DNA of 64,000 nt from an unidentified eubacterium SCB49 (GCA_000170815.1 ABCO01000003.1:1-64000), one strand, 5' to 3'. Shown: positions 9,225 through 18,316, numbered from the stretch's first letter. Notes: generated by a model not told the origin, from the letters alone. Translations and numbers: made by a program.

Positions 9225-10757
9225 ATGAGTAAAGAAAAACCAACCCTAGATATTGAAGCTTGTATTGAAACGTTACAGTCTTTACTAGATGACACAAATC
9301 AGCTTTTTGAAATGCCAGAAGCACAGCGTGTAGCACTATACAAAGTAGCTGGAGAATTATCAAGGCCTAATCGTGACGAGTTTAAGCGAAGACGTAAAGA
9401 CGCTAAAAAAGCTGCAAAACGTAAAATGATTGCTAGAGATAGGCATGCACGTAAATCTACGGGTATTCGCTCTGCAAGAGAAGCAGACTTATTTGTAGCA
9501 CCAAAATTATTAGTGGCACCTTCTAATGAAGATACCCCAGAATTAGAATCTCCACGCAACTGTTACGTTTGTAAAACAGTTTACACAAAATTGCACCATT
9601 TTTATGACGCGATGTGTACAGAATGTGGTGATTTAAATTATGCAAAACGTTTTCAGACTACAGATTTACAAGATCAAGTAGCTGTCATAACCGGGTCTCG
9701 ATTAAAAATAGGATATCATATTACGTTAATGCTCTTACGTTCTGGAGCTACTGTAATTGCTACAACACGATTTCCTGCAGATTCGGCAATCCGTTTTTCA
9801 AAAGAAGAAGATTATAATCAATGGAGTGACAGACTGCATATTCATGGCTTAGATTTAAGACATATACCAAGTGTAGAAATTTTCTGTAACTATATAGAAC
9901 AAAAATATGATAGACTAGATATTTTAATTAATAATGCTGCCCAAACGGTACGAAGACCTTCAGGTTTTTATTTTCATTTAATGGAAAATGAAAAACTGCC
10001 TATAGATCAACTGCCTTTATTGGCACAACCCTTATTAAAAGATCACGAAAGTTGTCTTGAAGAATTGTCTAGCTTAAGCGTGGGCACTTCAAAAACAAAT
10101 AAAAATAATGTGCTGCCTGTAACGTGGCACGGTCCAGAACCAGGTATTGGATTAAGAAACTCGGCAGAATTATCACAAATTCCTTATAGTTTTGATAACA
10201 CATTACAAGCTTCAGAGGTATTTCCGGAGGGAAAACTAGATGCAGATTTACAGCAAGTAGATTTACGTAAAACCAATAGTTGGCGTTTAAAGTTAGGCGA
10301 AATTGAAACTACCGAAATGGTAGAAGTACAGCTCGTTAACGCTGTGGCGCCCTTTGTTTTATGTAATCGTTTGTCTAATGTGATGATGAAAGAGAATACA
10401 GGTAAAAAACACATTATTAACGTATCTGCGATGGAAGGGAAGTTTCACCGTTTTAAAAAGGAAGATCGTCATCCGCATACAAATATGGCAAAAGCAGCTT
10501 TAAATATGTTAACACATACTTCTGCTGCTACTTTTGCAAAATCTGGAATTTATATGAATGCCGTAGATACCGGTTGGGTGACAGACGAAGACCCAGTTGA
10601 ATTGTCTAAAAAGAAAGTAGAAGTACACGATTTTCAACCTCCGTTAGATATTGTAGATGGCGCAGCGCGTGTTATGGATCCATTAATTGATGGGATTAAT
10701 ACGGGTAAACATTGGAGTGGTAAATTTTTAAAAGATTATTTCCCTATTGATTGGTAG
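9225..10757 (+). CDS. SDR-family oxidoreductase with zinc ribbon and altered active site
   Basis: The 510 residues are about twice a normal SDR. The N-terminal 100 residues are charged and helical; residues about 113-134 form a CxxC-x14-CxxC zinc ribbon; from about 150 there is a Rossmann fold with the glycine-rich loop [10 protein letters not shown] and the NNAAQ motif. An insertion of about 120 residues sits between NNAA and the active-site region. At the place of the usual YxxxK the sequence reads HTNMAKAAL, so Lys is kept but Tyr is replaced by Thr, while the preceding INVSAMEG keeps a Ser. I recall related long SDRs in eukaryotic microbes with the same HTNMAK motif. The substrate is unknown. 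Confidence 0.75.
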   Translation: MSKEKPTLDIEACIETLQSLLDDTNQLFEMPEAQRVALYKVAGELSRPNRDEFKRRRKDAKKAAKRKMIARDRHARKSTGIRSAREADLFVAPKLLVAPSNEDTPELESPRNCYVCKTVYTKLHHFYDAMCTECGDLNYAKRFQTTDLQDQVAVITGSRLKIGYHITLMLLRSGATVIATTRFPADSAIRFSKEEDYNQWSDRLHIHGLDLRHIPSVEIFCNYIEQKYDRLDILINNAAQTVRRPSGFYFHLMENEKLPIDQLPLLAQPLLKDHESCLEELSSLSVGTSKTNKNNVLPVTWHGPEPGIGLRNSAELSQIPYSFDNTLQASEVFPEGKLDADLQQVDLRKTNSWRLKLGEIETTEMVEVQLVNAVAPFVLCNRLSNVMMKENTGKKHIINVSAMEGKFHRFKKEDRHPHTNMAKAALNMLTHTSAATFAKSGIYMNAVDTGWVTDEDPVELSKKKVEVHDFQPPLDIVDGAARVMDPLIDGINTGKHWSGKFLKDYFPIDW

Positions 10758-10951
10758 TGCTAAAAGTACTTCTGAAATGTGCTGGTCACAGTCCTTTTTT
10801 TATGTTTAAACTAAAATAGACAAGTTCTAAAATGGTAAGATTCTAATTTTTAGGTTTTAGCCAAATTTTAATGATTTATCATCGAAAACACTTGTGAAAT
10901 AAGCTTCTTTCAACCTTATTTTATTTATAATTGCAATCTCAAAATTTATTT

Positions 10952-11545
10952 ATGAAACGTACTATTGGTTCACTTATTTTTATTTGTTCATTGAGTGTTT
11001 TTGCACAAAACACAGAAGCGACAGACACATACGATCAAGTCATTCTTGATGGAAAAACAGCTTATATTAATGTTAGAACAGGTGAGATTATTACAAACAA
11101 GCCTAAAAACTTTGTCTCTAGTACTTCTGTTGTAGATCAAATTATAAATAAACCTACAATCACAACAGCTCCAACTAAAAGTGAAGTGGTAAGTGCTGCA
11201 AGTACTCATATTATTAGCAAAGGTGAAACGTTGTATTCAATTTCTAAAAAATATAATACATCAATAGCAGAGCTAAAGGCTTTAAATCCAGATATTTCAT
11301 TAGATACTCTTAGTGTAGACCAAGAGATACGTGTGAGTGAGGTTACAGAGCAAGTTGTGGCTAATAAGGATAGTGTTAATGAGGTAGAAGCGGTAGCGTC
11401 TAAATCTTCAACTTACGAAGTTCAAAAGGGGGATACTTTGTATTCGATATCTAGAAAATTTGGGATTTCTGTGAGTGATTTAACGCGTTTAAATAGCTTA
11501 ACATCTAATACACTTTCAATAGGGCAAACGCTAAACATTAAATAA
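10952..11545 (+). CDS. Secreted protein with two LysM domains
   Basis: A signal peptide (MKRTIGSLIFICSLSVFA) is followed by a spacer and two LysM peptidoglycan-binding domains: residues about 85-128 (HIISKGETLYSISKKYNTS) and about 155-197 (YEVQKGDTLYSISRKFGIS). No hydrolase domain is attached, so it is likely a periplasmic cell-wall binding protein. A TTG at 10931 is in frame, but the ATG at 10952 gives a proper signal peptide. Confidence 0.86.
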   Translation: MKRTIGSLIFICSLSVFAQNTEATDTYDQVILDGKTAYINVRTGEIITNKPKNFVSSTSVVDQIINKPTITTAPTKSEVVSAASTHIISKGETLYSISKKYNTSIAELKALNPDISLDTLSVDQEIRVSEVTEQVVANKDSVNEVEAVASKSSTYEVQKGDTLYSISRKFGISVSDLTRLNSLTSNTLSIGQTLNIK

Positions 11546-11551
11546 TACGTT

Positions 11552-12451
11552 TTAAGCGTAAAGTATTAAAAATACGCCTAGCATAATACAGGCTAAGGGC
11601 ACGAGTTTTTTACGTTTGTTTTGTTCTTTAAAGATGATGCCTCCAATTACAACTGCAATGATGAGTTGACTACGTTTTATGGCAGATAATAGCATGATTA
11701 AAGCATCTGGATCTTGAAGAGCTTTAAAGTAAAAATAATCTGCTGCTTGTAACAATACACCAACAGCTACAATAGACCATCTAAATTTAAATGCACGTCT
11801 TTTTTCTGCGTAAGGAAACCACGTTATCGTTAATATGACAAGTAAAATAAGGATGGTGTATAAACAAAACCAAAACTGTAAAGTTTGCGGATTTAAACTT
11901 ATGTTTTGAATTAAAAACTTATCATAGAGACCGCTACTCGCACCTAAAAAAGTAGCGCCAATAATTGCAAAAATCCACTTATTACGTTTAAAAATAATAC
12001 CTTCTTTTTTCCCTATTCTTGAATACAAGATCACAGAAAAAATGATTAAAAAGAACCCAATCCATTGGTATACATTGGGGCTTTCTTTATAAATAATCAT
12101 TGCACCTATAAAGGTGAAAAAAGGTCCTGCAGATCTTATGGGAGTTACAATAGTTATGGGTAAATGTTTTAGCGCTTGATAGGCCAAAACCCAAGAACCC
12201 GCCATTATACAAGACTTTATAAAGATAAATCCGTGTGTTTGCCAGGAAATTTTTTGAAAATCATATCCATTTTCTATCGCATATTCAGGATAGAAAGTTG
12301 CTAATATGTAAAATCCAGCTACAAATAAAAACCCGCTAGTAATGGTGCCAAGAAGCACAGGAAACACTTCATTTCCTTGTACTGCGTGTTTCTTACACAG
12401 GTTGTGTAAACCTAAAAAAAGTGCTGCCAGTAGGCCTAGATACATCCACAT
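11552..12451 (-). CDS. DMT-superfamily (EamA) transporter
   Basis: The 299 residues contain ten hydrophobic helices arranged as two EamA repeats. The first ends near TPIRSAGPFFTFIGAMIIYKE and the second near LLSAIKRSQLIIAVVIGGIIFKEQ, the duplicated signature of drug/metabolite transporters. The substrate is unknown. It converges on the LysM gene with only 6 bp between stop codons. Confidence 0.85.
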   Translation of the reverse strand: MWMYLGLLAALFLGLHNLCKKHAVQGNEVFPVLLGTITSGFLFVAGFYILATFYPEYAIENGYDFQKISWQTHGFIFIKSCIMAGSWVLAYQALKHLPITIVTPIRSAGPFFTFIGAMIIYKESPNVYQWIGFFLIIFSVILYSRIGKKEGIIFKRNKWIFAIIGATFLGASSGLYDKFLIQNISLNPQTLQFWFCLYTILILLVILTITWFPYAEKRRAFKFRWSIVAVGVLLQAADYFYFKALQDPDALIMLLSAIKRSQLIIAVVIGGIIFKEQNKRKKLVPLACIMLGVFLILYA

Positions 12452-12537
12452 CGCGCGAATATACTTTTTTAAGCAATAGCTAGTTTATTTAAATAAGGTG
12501 TTTGTGGTTATTTTCTTCCGAAGTAAAAATGCAACAG

Positions 12538-13179
12538 TTAGTCAAATGTATATTTCTGCTCCGCTGTAGAAGAGGCGTTAAGTAATTTATGAAAAATACT
12601 TATGCTATTGAAGTCTTTAGTGATAGCTTCAGAAACTGCAATTCCAGAAATACCTGCATTTAATAGATCTGCCACATCTTCTGTAGTGATGCCACCTACG
12701 CCAAGTAAAGGTGTACCCGTTTTTAATACATCTGTAATAGCTGTATATCCTTGTATGCCAAGAACAGCAGGTGTATTTTCTTTTGTTTTTGAAGTTCTAA
12801 ATGGGCCTAAGCTAATATAATCTACTTGTTTGTCTAAAAGTATTTCGCAATCCTGTATTGTGTTTGCTGTTCCTCCTATTATTTGCCAAGAATAAAGATG
12901 TTTTCTAGCAATGCTAGGGCAGGAGTCTGATTTTCCAAGATGTACACCATCTGCTTTAACAGCTTTTGCAACTTTATAAGCATCATTAATAATCAGCCTT
13001 GTTTGATAATGAGCGGTTATTTCTCTTGCTTGTGTGGCAATTTTTAAAAATTTCTTTTCTGAAATATTCTTTAACCGTAATTGCACTAACTCTGCACCAG
13101 AAGTGCAAGCTTTTTGTATATTTTCAAGATGTTCTTTTGGAGAATTTCCTTGAGAAATGTAATGTAATTTAGGAATCAT
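12538..13179 (-). CDS. thiE: Thiamine phosphate synthase / TenI-like protein
   Basis: TIM-barrel of the ThiE/TenI family. Visible motifs are VQLRLK, INDAYKVA, GVHLGKSD, YISLGPFRTSKTK, GVGGIT and GIAVSEAI, which cover pyrophosphate and thiazole-phosphate binding. ThiE couples hydroxymethylpyrimidine diphosphate with thiazole phosphate to give thiamine phosphate. The gene stands alone without other thi genes or a TPP riboswitch, so a TenI-like role cannot be ruled out. Confidence 0.8.
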   Translation of the reverse strand: MIPKLHYISQGNSPKEHLENIQKACTSGAELVQLRLKNISEKKFLKIATQAREITAHYQTRLIINDAYKVAKAVKADGVHLGKSDSCPSIARKHLYSWQIIGGTANTIQDCEILLDKQVDYISLGPFRTSKTKENTPAVLGIQGYTAITDVLKTGTPLLGVGGITTEDVADLLNAGISGIAVSEAITKDFNSISIFHKLLNASSTAEQKYTFD

Positions 13180-13331
13180 TGGGTTTTAATATTTCCGAAG
13201 TTAGTATTATTTAAATAGAAACAGACTAAAGAATCATGAATCAAGACCAATATGTCAATACGGTAATTGGAGCTAACTTGATTTTTTAATTAATATACGT
13301 GTTAAACTAGCATCCCGGTAGTCTATAATTT

Positions 13332-13943
13332 TTATCCGTTTACCACTTTAGCATACTCCATAAAAAAATTCTCAAGACGTTTTAGTTTAGGAGACATCTT
13401 TTCTGAATACATAACATACTGGCATTTTTTTATGTTTTGACTCACAGCCATTAATGCTTCATAAGATGATTTTTGTGATAGAAATTCTGCATCATCTACA
13501 CTTAAAATCATTAACTGAGAAGTGCCGACACCATTGGCTAAAAATAGCTTATTTAGTGATTTGGGTGTAGAAATAAGTATGTCAACTCCTATAAATATTT
13601 CAGATTTTTGTACATCAATATGTAATTGATCATAACCAGCATAGACACGCAGTTGGTTATAACTCATAAAAGAAGCAAATGCCTCTTCTAGGGCTAAAGC
13701 TCTTTCTTTGTTCTCTACAAGAATGATAGCTCTAGGTACATCTCCTTCAGATTTGTACTTTAGTTTTTGTAAGGTTGTAAGTATTAATGTGGTTGTTTTC
13801 CCGCAATCTTTAGCTCCTGTACAAAATACATTTGCGCCACTTTTTATTACAGGGATACTCTTGCGTTGAAATGGAGTAGGAGTGGTAAAATCTATTTCTG
13901 TTAGTTTCTCTTGTATTGCTGGGTGTAATTTTTTAAACGGCAT
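13332..13943 (-). CDS. Single-domain DEAD-box-like protein with degenerate motifs
   Basis: Only the first RecA-like helicase domain is present (203 residues from the ATG at 13943; a TTG at 13994 would add 17). The Q-motif region (FTTPTPFQRKSIPVI) is recognisable, but Walker A reads GAKDCGKTT in place of AxTGxGKT, and the DEAD box reads DDAE. The C-terminal helicase domain with motifs V and VI is absent. It is unlikely to be a processive helicase; it may be a regulator or RNA-binding relic. The frame is intact, so it is not an obvious pseudogene. Confidence 0.72.
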   Translation of the reverse strand: MPFKKLHPAIQEKLTEIDFTTPTPFQRKSIPVIKSGANVFCTGAKDCGKTTTLILTTLQKLKYKSEGDVPRAIILVENKERALALEEAFASFMSYNQLRVYAGYDQLHIDVQKSEIFIGVDILISTPKSLNKLFLANGVGTSQLMILSVDDAEFLSQKSSYEALMAVSQNIKKCQYVMYSEKMSPKLKRLENFFMEYAKVVNG

Positions 13944-14060
13944 AATGTAAGTGATCTTATAATGGCAAAGATACCATCTTAGTTGATAGTGCAAAGCTTA
14001 AAGATGTTGAGTAACGTTTTTAAGTGATTTTTAATTTAAGTACTCAACTAGTGTAAAATA

Positions 14061-14104
14061 TAATCGGATGTTTTTGTCCGATTACTAAACATGCCGTATT
14101 TTTG
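14061..14104 (+). promoter_or_regulatory. Promoter and inverted-repeat operator of the Rrf2 gene
   Basis: An 8-bp perfect inverted repeat, TAATCGGA at 14061-14068 and TCCGATTA at 14077-14084, covers the -33 TTG (14074-14076). A -7 element TATTTTTG follows at 14097-14104, 20 bases after the TTG, matching the Bacteroidota TTG-N19-21-TAnnTTTG pattern. The position suits autorepression by the downstream Rrf2 protein (inference). Confidence 0.65.
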
Positions 14105-14121
14105 TATTAAAATAAGACTAA

Positions 14122-14556
14122 ATGTTTTCTAAAACCTGTAGATACGGTATTAAAGCTACCATTTATATTGCACAACAATCTCAAGAGGGGAAGCGAGCAA
14201 GTTTAAAGGAAATAGCAGAAGCTATAGACTCTCCTGTTGCATTTACAGCAAAAGTCTTACAGTTTTTATCTAAAGCAGCCATTATTAATGCTACAAAAGG
14301 ATTTAACGGAGGATATAGCATAGAAAAAGAATTACTTGAAAAAATTACACTAAAGCAAATAGTAAAAGCCATTGATGGAGATCAATTATTTGAAGAATGT
14401 GCTTTAGGTTTAAGTATTTGTAATGCAAATGAACCTTGTCCTATGCACGATCAATTTGTGAATATTAGGGCGCAACTTAACAATACTCTAGCAGCATCTA
14501 ATTTACTTAGTGTAGTAAAAGAGTTAGCCTTAGGAAATACCGTTTTAAAACGTTAG
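14122..14556 (+). CDS. Rrf2-family regulator, NsrR/IscR-like with Fe-S cysteines
   Basis: The 144-residue protein has an N-terminal winged helix (MFSKTCRYGIKATIYIA to GFNGGYSI) and three cysteines at 93, 100 and 106 in the [2Fe-2S] or [4Fe-4S] ligand region typical of NsrR and IscR. There are no isc or suf genes nearby; instead a truncated haemoglobin and a cupin follow at 58 and 10 bp spacings. This favours a nitric-oxide or redox sensor controlling its own operon rather than IscR. Confidence 0.8.
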   Translation: MFSKTCRYGIKATIYIAQQSQEGKRASLKEIAEAIDSPVAFTAKVLQFLSKAAIINATKGFNGGYSIEKELLEKITLKQIVKAIDGDQLFEECALGLSICNANEPCPMHDQFVNIRAQLNNTLAASNLLSVVKELALGNTVLKR

Positions 14557-14613
14557 GTCTAATAATTTATATAGTTATCAGAGAAATAATAATAAGAATT
14601 TAAACCATTAGCG

Positions 14614-14979
14614 ATGAAAGATATTACAGACAGAAAAGACATTGAATTAATGGTAGACACCTTTTATAGTGCCATACAGAAAGACGAACTATTAGGCCCA
14701 ATATTTAATAATCTCATTAAAGATAAGTGGCCAGAACACTTAGATAAAATGTATCGTTTTTGGCAAACGATTCTTTTACATGAATATGCATATAAAGGGT
14801 CACCTTTTGCGCCACATCGCAAATTGCCATTAAAAGCCCATCATTTTGAACGTTGGCTTTATCTTTTTAATACTTCGATGGATAAAAATTTTAAAGGGCA
14901 GTTAGCAGATGAAGCGAAAACTAGAGGTGAAAAAATGGCCGAAATGTTTATGTATAAATTAAATAGTCATAGTTACTAA
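14614..14979 (+). CDS. Group III truncated haemoglobin
   Basis: The 121-residue globin has the group III signature: KxxHFxRWL region with proximal His77 followed by Phe78, Trp81, and Phe17-Tyr18 in the B helix, plus SPFAPHRKLPL. It binds haem and probably handles NO, O2 or nitrite in the cytoplasm. It is placed between the Rrf2 regulator and a cupin gene, supporting a nitrosative-stress operon. Confidence 0.85.
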   Translation: MKDITDRKDIELMVDTFYSAIQKDELLGPIFNNLIKDKWPEHLDKMYRFWQTILLHEYAYKGSPFAPHRKLPLKAHHFERWLYLFNTSMDKNFKGQLADEAKTRGEKMAEMFMYKLNSHSY

Positions 14980-14989
14980 AAATGAAAAT

Positions 14990-15331
14990 ATGAAAATAGC
15001 ATCACTGACACAAGATCTTACTTATCAAGATCTCAAACCTTCAATAAGCGTATTGTTTGAGACCAATTCTACAAAAGAAATTAGAATTGTTTTTAAAAAA
15101 GGGCAACAAATGAAAGCGCATAAAACTCCTTTTCCTATTGTGGTCGAAATTTTTAAAGGAGCCATTTCTTTTGGTGTAAATAATACCCAACAACAAATGT
15201 TAGAAGGCTCTCTTATTTTTTTAGAAGGAGACGTTTTACACGATTTAACAGCTGAAGAAGATAGTATTGTTAGACTATCTCTTTCTAAAAACGATAGTGT
15301 TTCTAGAGTAAAGAAGGTAAAAACAGTTTAA
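14990..15331 (+). CDS. Small cupin-domain protein
   Basis: The 113 residues form a single cupin barrel. Motif 1 is degenerate (KGQQMKAHKTPFPIVVEIFKGAISF, with a single His and Glu), and motif 2 (LEGDVLHDL) keeps a His. It may bind a metal. It starts 10 bp after the truncated haemoglobin gene and probably shares its transcript. Catalytic activity is unknown. Confidence 0.75.
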   Translation: MKIASLTQDLTYQDLKPSISVLFETNSTKEIRIVFKKGQQMKAHKTPFPIVVEIFKGAISFGVNNTQQQMLEGSLIFLEGDVLHDLTAEEDSIVRLSLSKNDSVSRVKKVKTV

Positions 15332-15376
15332 TTAATGTACCTTTTTATTAATTAAAAGTTAATCATTTTTTCATTA

Positions 15377-15397
15377 CTAAATGATTAGTTAGTTTTG
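15377..15397 (+). promoter_or_regulatory. TetR operator and promoter upstream of the TetR gene
   Basis: CTAA-N8-TTAG inverted repeat at 15377-15392 directly abuts and overlaps the -7 element TAGTTTTG (15390-15397). The same CTAA-N8-TTAG arrangement occurs at 15998-16013 in front of the next gene, which points to a shared operator. Confidence 0.55.
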
Positions 15398-15413
15398 TGG
15401 TCTAATTAAATAC

Positions 15414-15977
15414 ATGGCACGTAAAAAACAATATGATGAAGCTGAAGTTGTAGAAAAGGCGATGGAGCTTTTTTGGCAAAAAGGCTATGATGCAACTTCT
15501 ATGACGATGCTTGAAGAAGTAATGGGAATTAATAAGTTTTCTATCTATTCTAGTTTTGGTAGTAAGCAAGGTTTATTCCTTGAAAGCTTAAAGTGCTATA
15601 ATTCTAGAGTAGGTAATACTTTAGAAAATTTTAAAAATGGAACTCGTGGCGTAGAAGATATTAAACAATTTTTTTATGATTCTGTAAGTTCTAATTTTAA
15701 AAGCGACCACATTAAAGGATGTTTAGTTACCAACACCTATAATGAGTTTTCTGATAGTGATGATAAAATTATCAAAGAACAAATGTCTAGCTTTATGGAT
15801 AACTTAAAATCTATAATCATTGAAAAATTGAAAATGAATTCTTCTATGGATGAAGCAACGATAGAAAAGAAAGCAAATTTTTTATTGTTAGCAAAACATG
15901 GTCTCGCAGCTGCAGCACGCGTTAATACCAAAAAAGAAATAGAAGATTTTATAGAATTAACCTTTATTAATATTTAA
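15414..15977 (+). CDS. TetR/AcrR-family transcriptional regulator
   Basis: Residues about 8-52 are a TetR helix-turn-helix (ATSMTMLEEVMGINKFSIYSSFGSK); the remainder is an all-helical ligand-binding domain of normal size (187 residues total). It probably represses itself and the adjacent AhpD-like gene through shared CTAA-N8-TTAG sites. The ligand is unknown. Confidence 0.86.
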   Translation: MARKKQYDEAEVVEKAMELFWQKGYDATSMTMLEEVMGINKFSIYSSFGSKQGLFLESLKCYNSRVGNTLENFKNGTRGVEDIKQFFYDSVSSNFKSDHIKGCLVTNTYNEFSDSDDKIIKEQMSSFMDNLKSIIIEKLKMNSSMDEATIEKKANFLLLAKHGLAAAARVNTKKEIEDFIELTFINI

Positions 15978-15997
15978 ACTTTTTTTTTAACCTATAA

Positions 15998-16013
15998 CTA
16001 ACCATTCGTTTAG
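15998..16013 (+). promoter_or_regulatory. Second CTAA-N8-TTAG site, upstream of the AhpD-like gene
   Basis: CTAACCATTCGTTTAG lies 25 bases before the start codon of the AhpD-like gene and matches the outer half-sites of the repeat in front of the TetR gene. Confidence 0.5.
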
Positions 16014-16038
16014 CTATAAGAAATACAAAATTAAAATT

Positions 16039-16602
16039 ATGACAACATTAAAAATACAAGATATAGCATCAGCTCCAGAAGGAAGTAAAGCATTATTAGA
16101 AAACTCACAAAAATCTTTTGGTATGATTCCTGGGTTACACGGTGTACTAGCGACATCTCCAGAAACATTAAAAGCATACCAAAATTTACACGAATTATTT
16201 ACGCAAACATCATTCAACGAAGAAGAATTAACGGTTGTTTGGCAAACAATTAATGTTGAGCACGCTTGTCATTATTGTGTTCCTGCACATACGGGTATTG
16301 CAAAAATGATGAAAGTAGATGATGCCATCACAGAAGCATTACGTACAGAGACTCCTCTAGAAAATGAAAAATTAGAAGCGTTACGTACTATGACTTTAAC
16401 AGTAGTTCGTAATCGTGGTCATGTTTCTCAAAATGACTTAACTGCTTTTTATGAAGCAGGATATAATGAGCAACAAGTTTTAGAAATTATCTTAGGCTTA
16501 TCTCAAAAAACAATAAGCAATTATGTAAATCATATTGCAAATACACCAGTAGACGAACCTTTTAAAAAGTTTGCCTGGTCTAAAGACAATGTGGTTTCAT
16601 AA
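16039..16602 (+). CDS. Carboxymuconolactone-decarboxylase/AhpD-like peroxidase
   Basis: Helical AhpD fold with the catalytic pattern EHACHYCVPAH (Glu75, Cys77, Cys80, His84), the redox CxxC and proton-relay residues of alkylhydroperoxidase D. Length is 187 residues. It likely reduces peroxides or acts in oxidative stress. Adjacent TetR gene and a shared candidate operator suggest inducible expression. Confidence 0.85.
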   Translation: MTTLKIQDIASAPEGSKALLENSQKSFGMIPGLHGVLATSPETLKAYQNLHELFTQTSFNEEELTVVWQTINVEHACHYCVPAHTGIAKMMKVDDAITEALRTETPLENEKLEALRTMTLTVVRNRGHVSQNDLTAFYEAGYNEQQVLEIILGLSQKTISNYVNHIANTPVDEPFKKFAWSKDNVVS

Positions 16603-16631
16603 TCTATAAACCACAGATTTCTGTTAGTGGT

Positions 16632-16660
16632 AAACCTTCCGTGAAAGCGGAGGGTTTATT
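16632..16660 (+). terminator. Hairpin terminator after the AhpD-like gene
   Basis: AAACCTTCCG pairs with CGGAGGGTTT (one mismatch or wobble) around a 6-base loop, followed by a short T-rich tail, 30 bases past the stop codon. Confidence 0.6.
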
Positions 16661-16791
16661 TGTAAACAAGAATTAAGTAGTATATTAATACGCAGATAAA
16701 TGATACTAACTCATTAATTTAAAAACGTAACTGTTATAATAACTACAATTAGCATTTTAAAACGATACCAATTATACTTAAACAAGATCAA

Positions 16792-17631
16792 ATGAAAATC
16801 AAAATTATTACCGGAATTTTAAGCTTAGTATTAATGTCATGTGGCAATAATGAAAAAACAAAAATTGAAAATCAAGAAGTTAAAGAAGCGCAAGAAGCCC
16901 AAGAAGTAACACCAGACTTTCAAAATGAGGGGCACGAACTCGTATATAATATGGTTCAAAAAGTAGGTGATTATAGTGAGCTCATGCGTAAAAAAGATGT
17001 AATATATACCTATACGTATCAAACTCCAGATGGGAAAAAAGATGTTTCGGTTGAAAAATATATGTTTGATGGAGAATTGTCTTGTGGAGCATACACTACC
17101 CACGAAAGAACATTGCCAGATTTAGAAGGAACAATAGAACAGGGTTATGATGGAAAAAACTATTGGTTAAGACATAACGGAAATGAGTTAGAAGATGAAG
17201 CTCAAATGAAAAGAGTGGTATTTAATAGACACACTAATTTTTATTGGTTTGCTATGATGCAAAAATTAATGGATGATAGTGTAAAATATGAATACAAAGG
17301 CGAAAAGCAGATTGATGATAAAGCCTACGAAATTGTAAAAGTTAGTTTTATCACAGAAGACAACAGACCAACAGATATTTACCAATTGTACATAAACAAA
17401 GAAACGGCTATGGTAGATCAATTTCTTTTTACTGTGGCAGACTTTGGGAAAATGGAAACTCCTTTTTTAATGGAACTTGACTACGAAAATGTTGATGGTT
17501 TATTATTACCTACAAAAAGAAAATACAAAGCTTCAACTTGGGACGCAGAAGTAACTGACGCACCTTGGATACAGGTTACTTGGTCGGATATTAAGTTTGA
17601 TAATAATCTAAGCATTAAAGATTTCAAATAA
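16792..17631 (+). CDS. Lipoprotein of unknown function (LolA-like fold possible)
   Basis: A lipobox (LVLMSC, Cys at about residue 17) is followed by a Glu/Gln-rich spacer and a beta-rich domain with alternating strands such as IYTYTYQTPDGKK, GYDGKNYWLRHNG and IYQLYINKETAMVDQF. The order resembles outer-membrane lipoprotein-sorting/LolA-type folds and flavobacterial DUF6503-like proteins; this assignment is from pattern only. It precedes a DsbA-like gene by 25 bp. Confidence 0.6.
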   Translation: MKIKIITGILSLVLMSCGNNEKTKIENQEVKEAQEAQEVTPDFQNEGHELVYNMVQKVGDYSELMRKKDVIYTYTYQTPDGKKDVSVEKYMFDGELSCGAYTTHERTLPDLEGTIEQGYDGKNYWLRHNGNELEDEAQMKRVVFNRHTNFYWFAMMQKLMDDSVKYEYKGEKQIDDKAYEIVKVSFITEDNRPTDIYQLYINKETAMVDQFLFTVADFGKMETPFLMELDYENVDGLLLPTKRKYKASTWDAEVTDAPWIQVTWSDIKFDNNLSIKDFK

Positions 17632-17656
17632 AATTTGATAATTAAAAAAAAGTAAA

Positions 17657-18316
17657 ATGGCAGATAAATTAAAAATAGATATTGTTTCTGATGTTGTTTG
17701 TCCTTGGTGTACTATAGGTTATAAACGATTAGAGAAGGCAATCACAGAACTAGGTCTTAAAGATCAAGTTGAGATAGAGTGGCAACCTTTTGAGTTGAAC
17801 CCAAATATGCCGGCAGAAGGTCAAAATATAACAGAGCATATTACAGAGAAATATAGATCTACTTTAGCGCAACAAAAAGAGTCTAAAAAACACATGACTC
17901 AAGTAGGAGCAGAACTAGGGTTTACGTTTGATTATTTTGATGAAATGCGCATGGTAAACACCTTTGATGCTCATATTTTATTAGAGTATGCACATCAATT
18001 TGGGAAACAAACCGAATTAAAAATGACTTTGACAAAAGCTTTTTTTAGTGATCGTAAAGATGTTTCTAAAAAAGATGTTTTAAAAGAAGCATTAGAAAGT
18101 GTAGGTTTAAACGCAGAAGAAGCATTATTACAATTAAATGATGATACTGCTAGATATGAAGTAAGAAGTAAACAAGCAGAATGGAAAAACCTAGGAGTTA
18201 CTTCTGTACCTACTTTTGTTTTTAATAGAAAAAGTGCTGTTACTGGAGCACAACCTATAGATTTATTTAAAGAAGTTCTAACAGATTTAATACAGAATAA
18301 ATCTGTTGTTGAATAA
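17657..18316 (+). CDS. DsbA-family (FrnE-like) oxidoreductase
   Basis: Thioredoxin fold with inserted helical domain. The redox motif CPWC is at residues 15-18, and the cis-Pro loop VTSVPTFVF is near the C-terminus. No signal peptide, so it is cytoplasmic, as is usual for FrnE, which is linked to oxidative-stress tolerance. It is followed by a peroxiredoxin-like gene 45 bp later, so a redox operon is likely. Confidence 0.87.
   Translation: MADKLKIDIVSDVVCPWCTIGYKRLEKAITELGLKDQVEIEWQPFELNPNMPAEGQNITEHITEKYRSTLAQQKESKKHMTQVGAELGFTFDYFDEMRMVNTFDAHILLEYAHQFGKQTELKMTLTKAFFSDRKDVSKKDVLKEALESVGLNAEEALLQLNDDTARYEVRSKQAEWKNLGVTSVPTFVFNRKSAVTGAQPIDLFKEVLTDLIQNKSVVE

Noticed and set aside
13234..13287. 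17-codon frame starting ATGAATCAAGACC between thiE and the DEAD-box-like gene
   Set aside because: Too short, no partner, no ribosome-binding site and no conserved motif; probably chance.
12452..13331. TPP riboswitch at thiE
   Set aside because: No THI-element core (CTGAGA and ACCTGATCTGG-like segments) was found upstream of the gene at 13180-13331.
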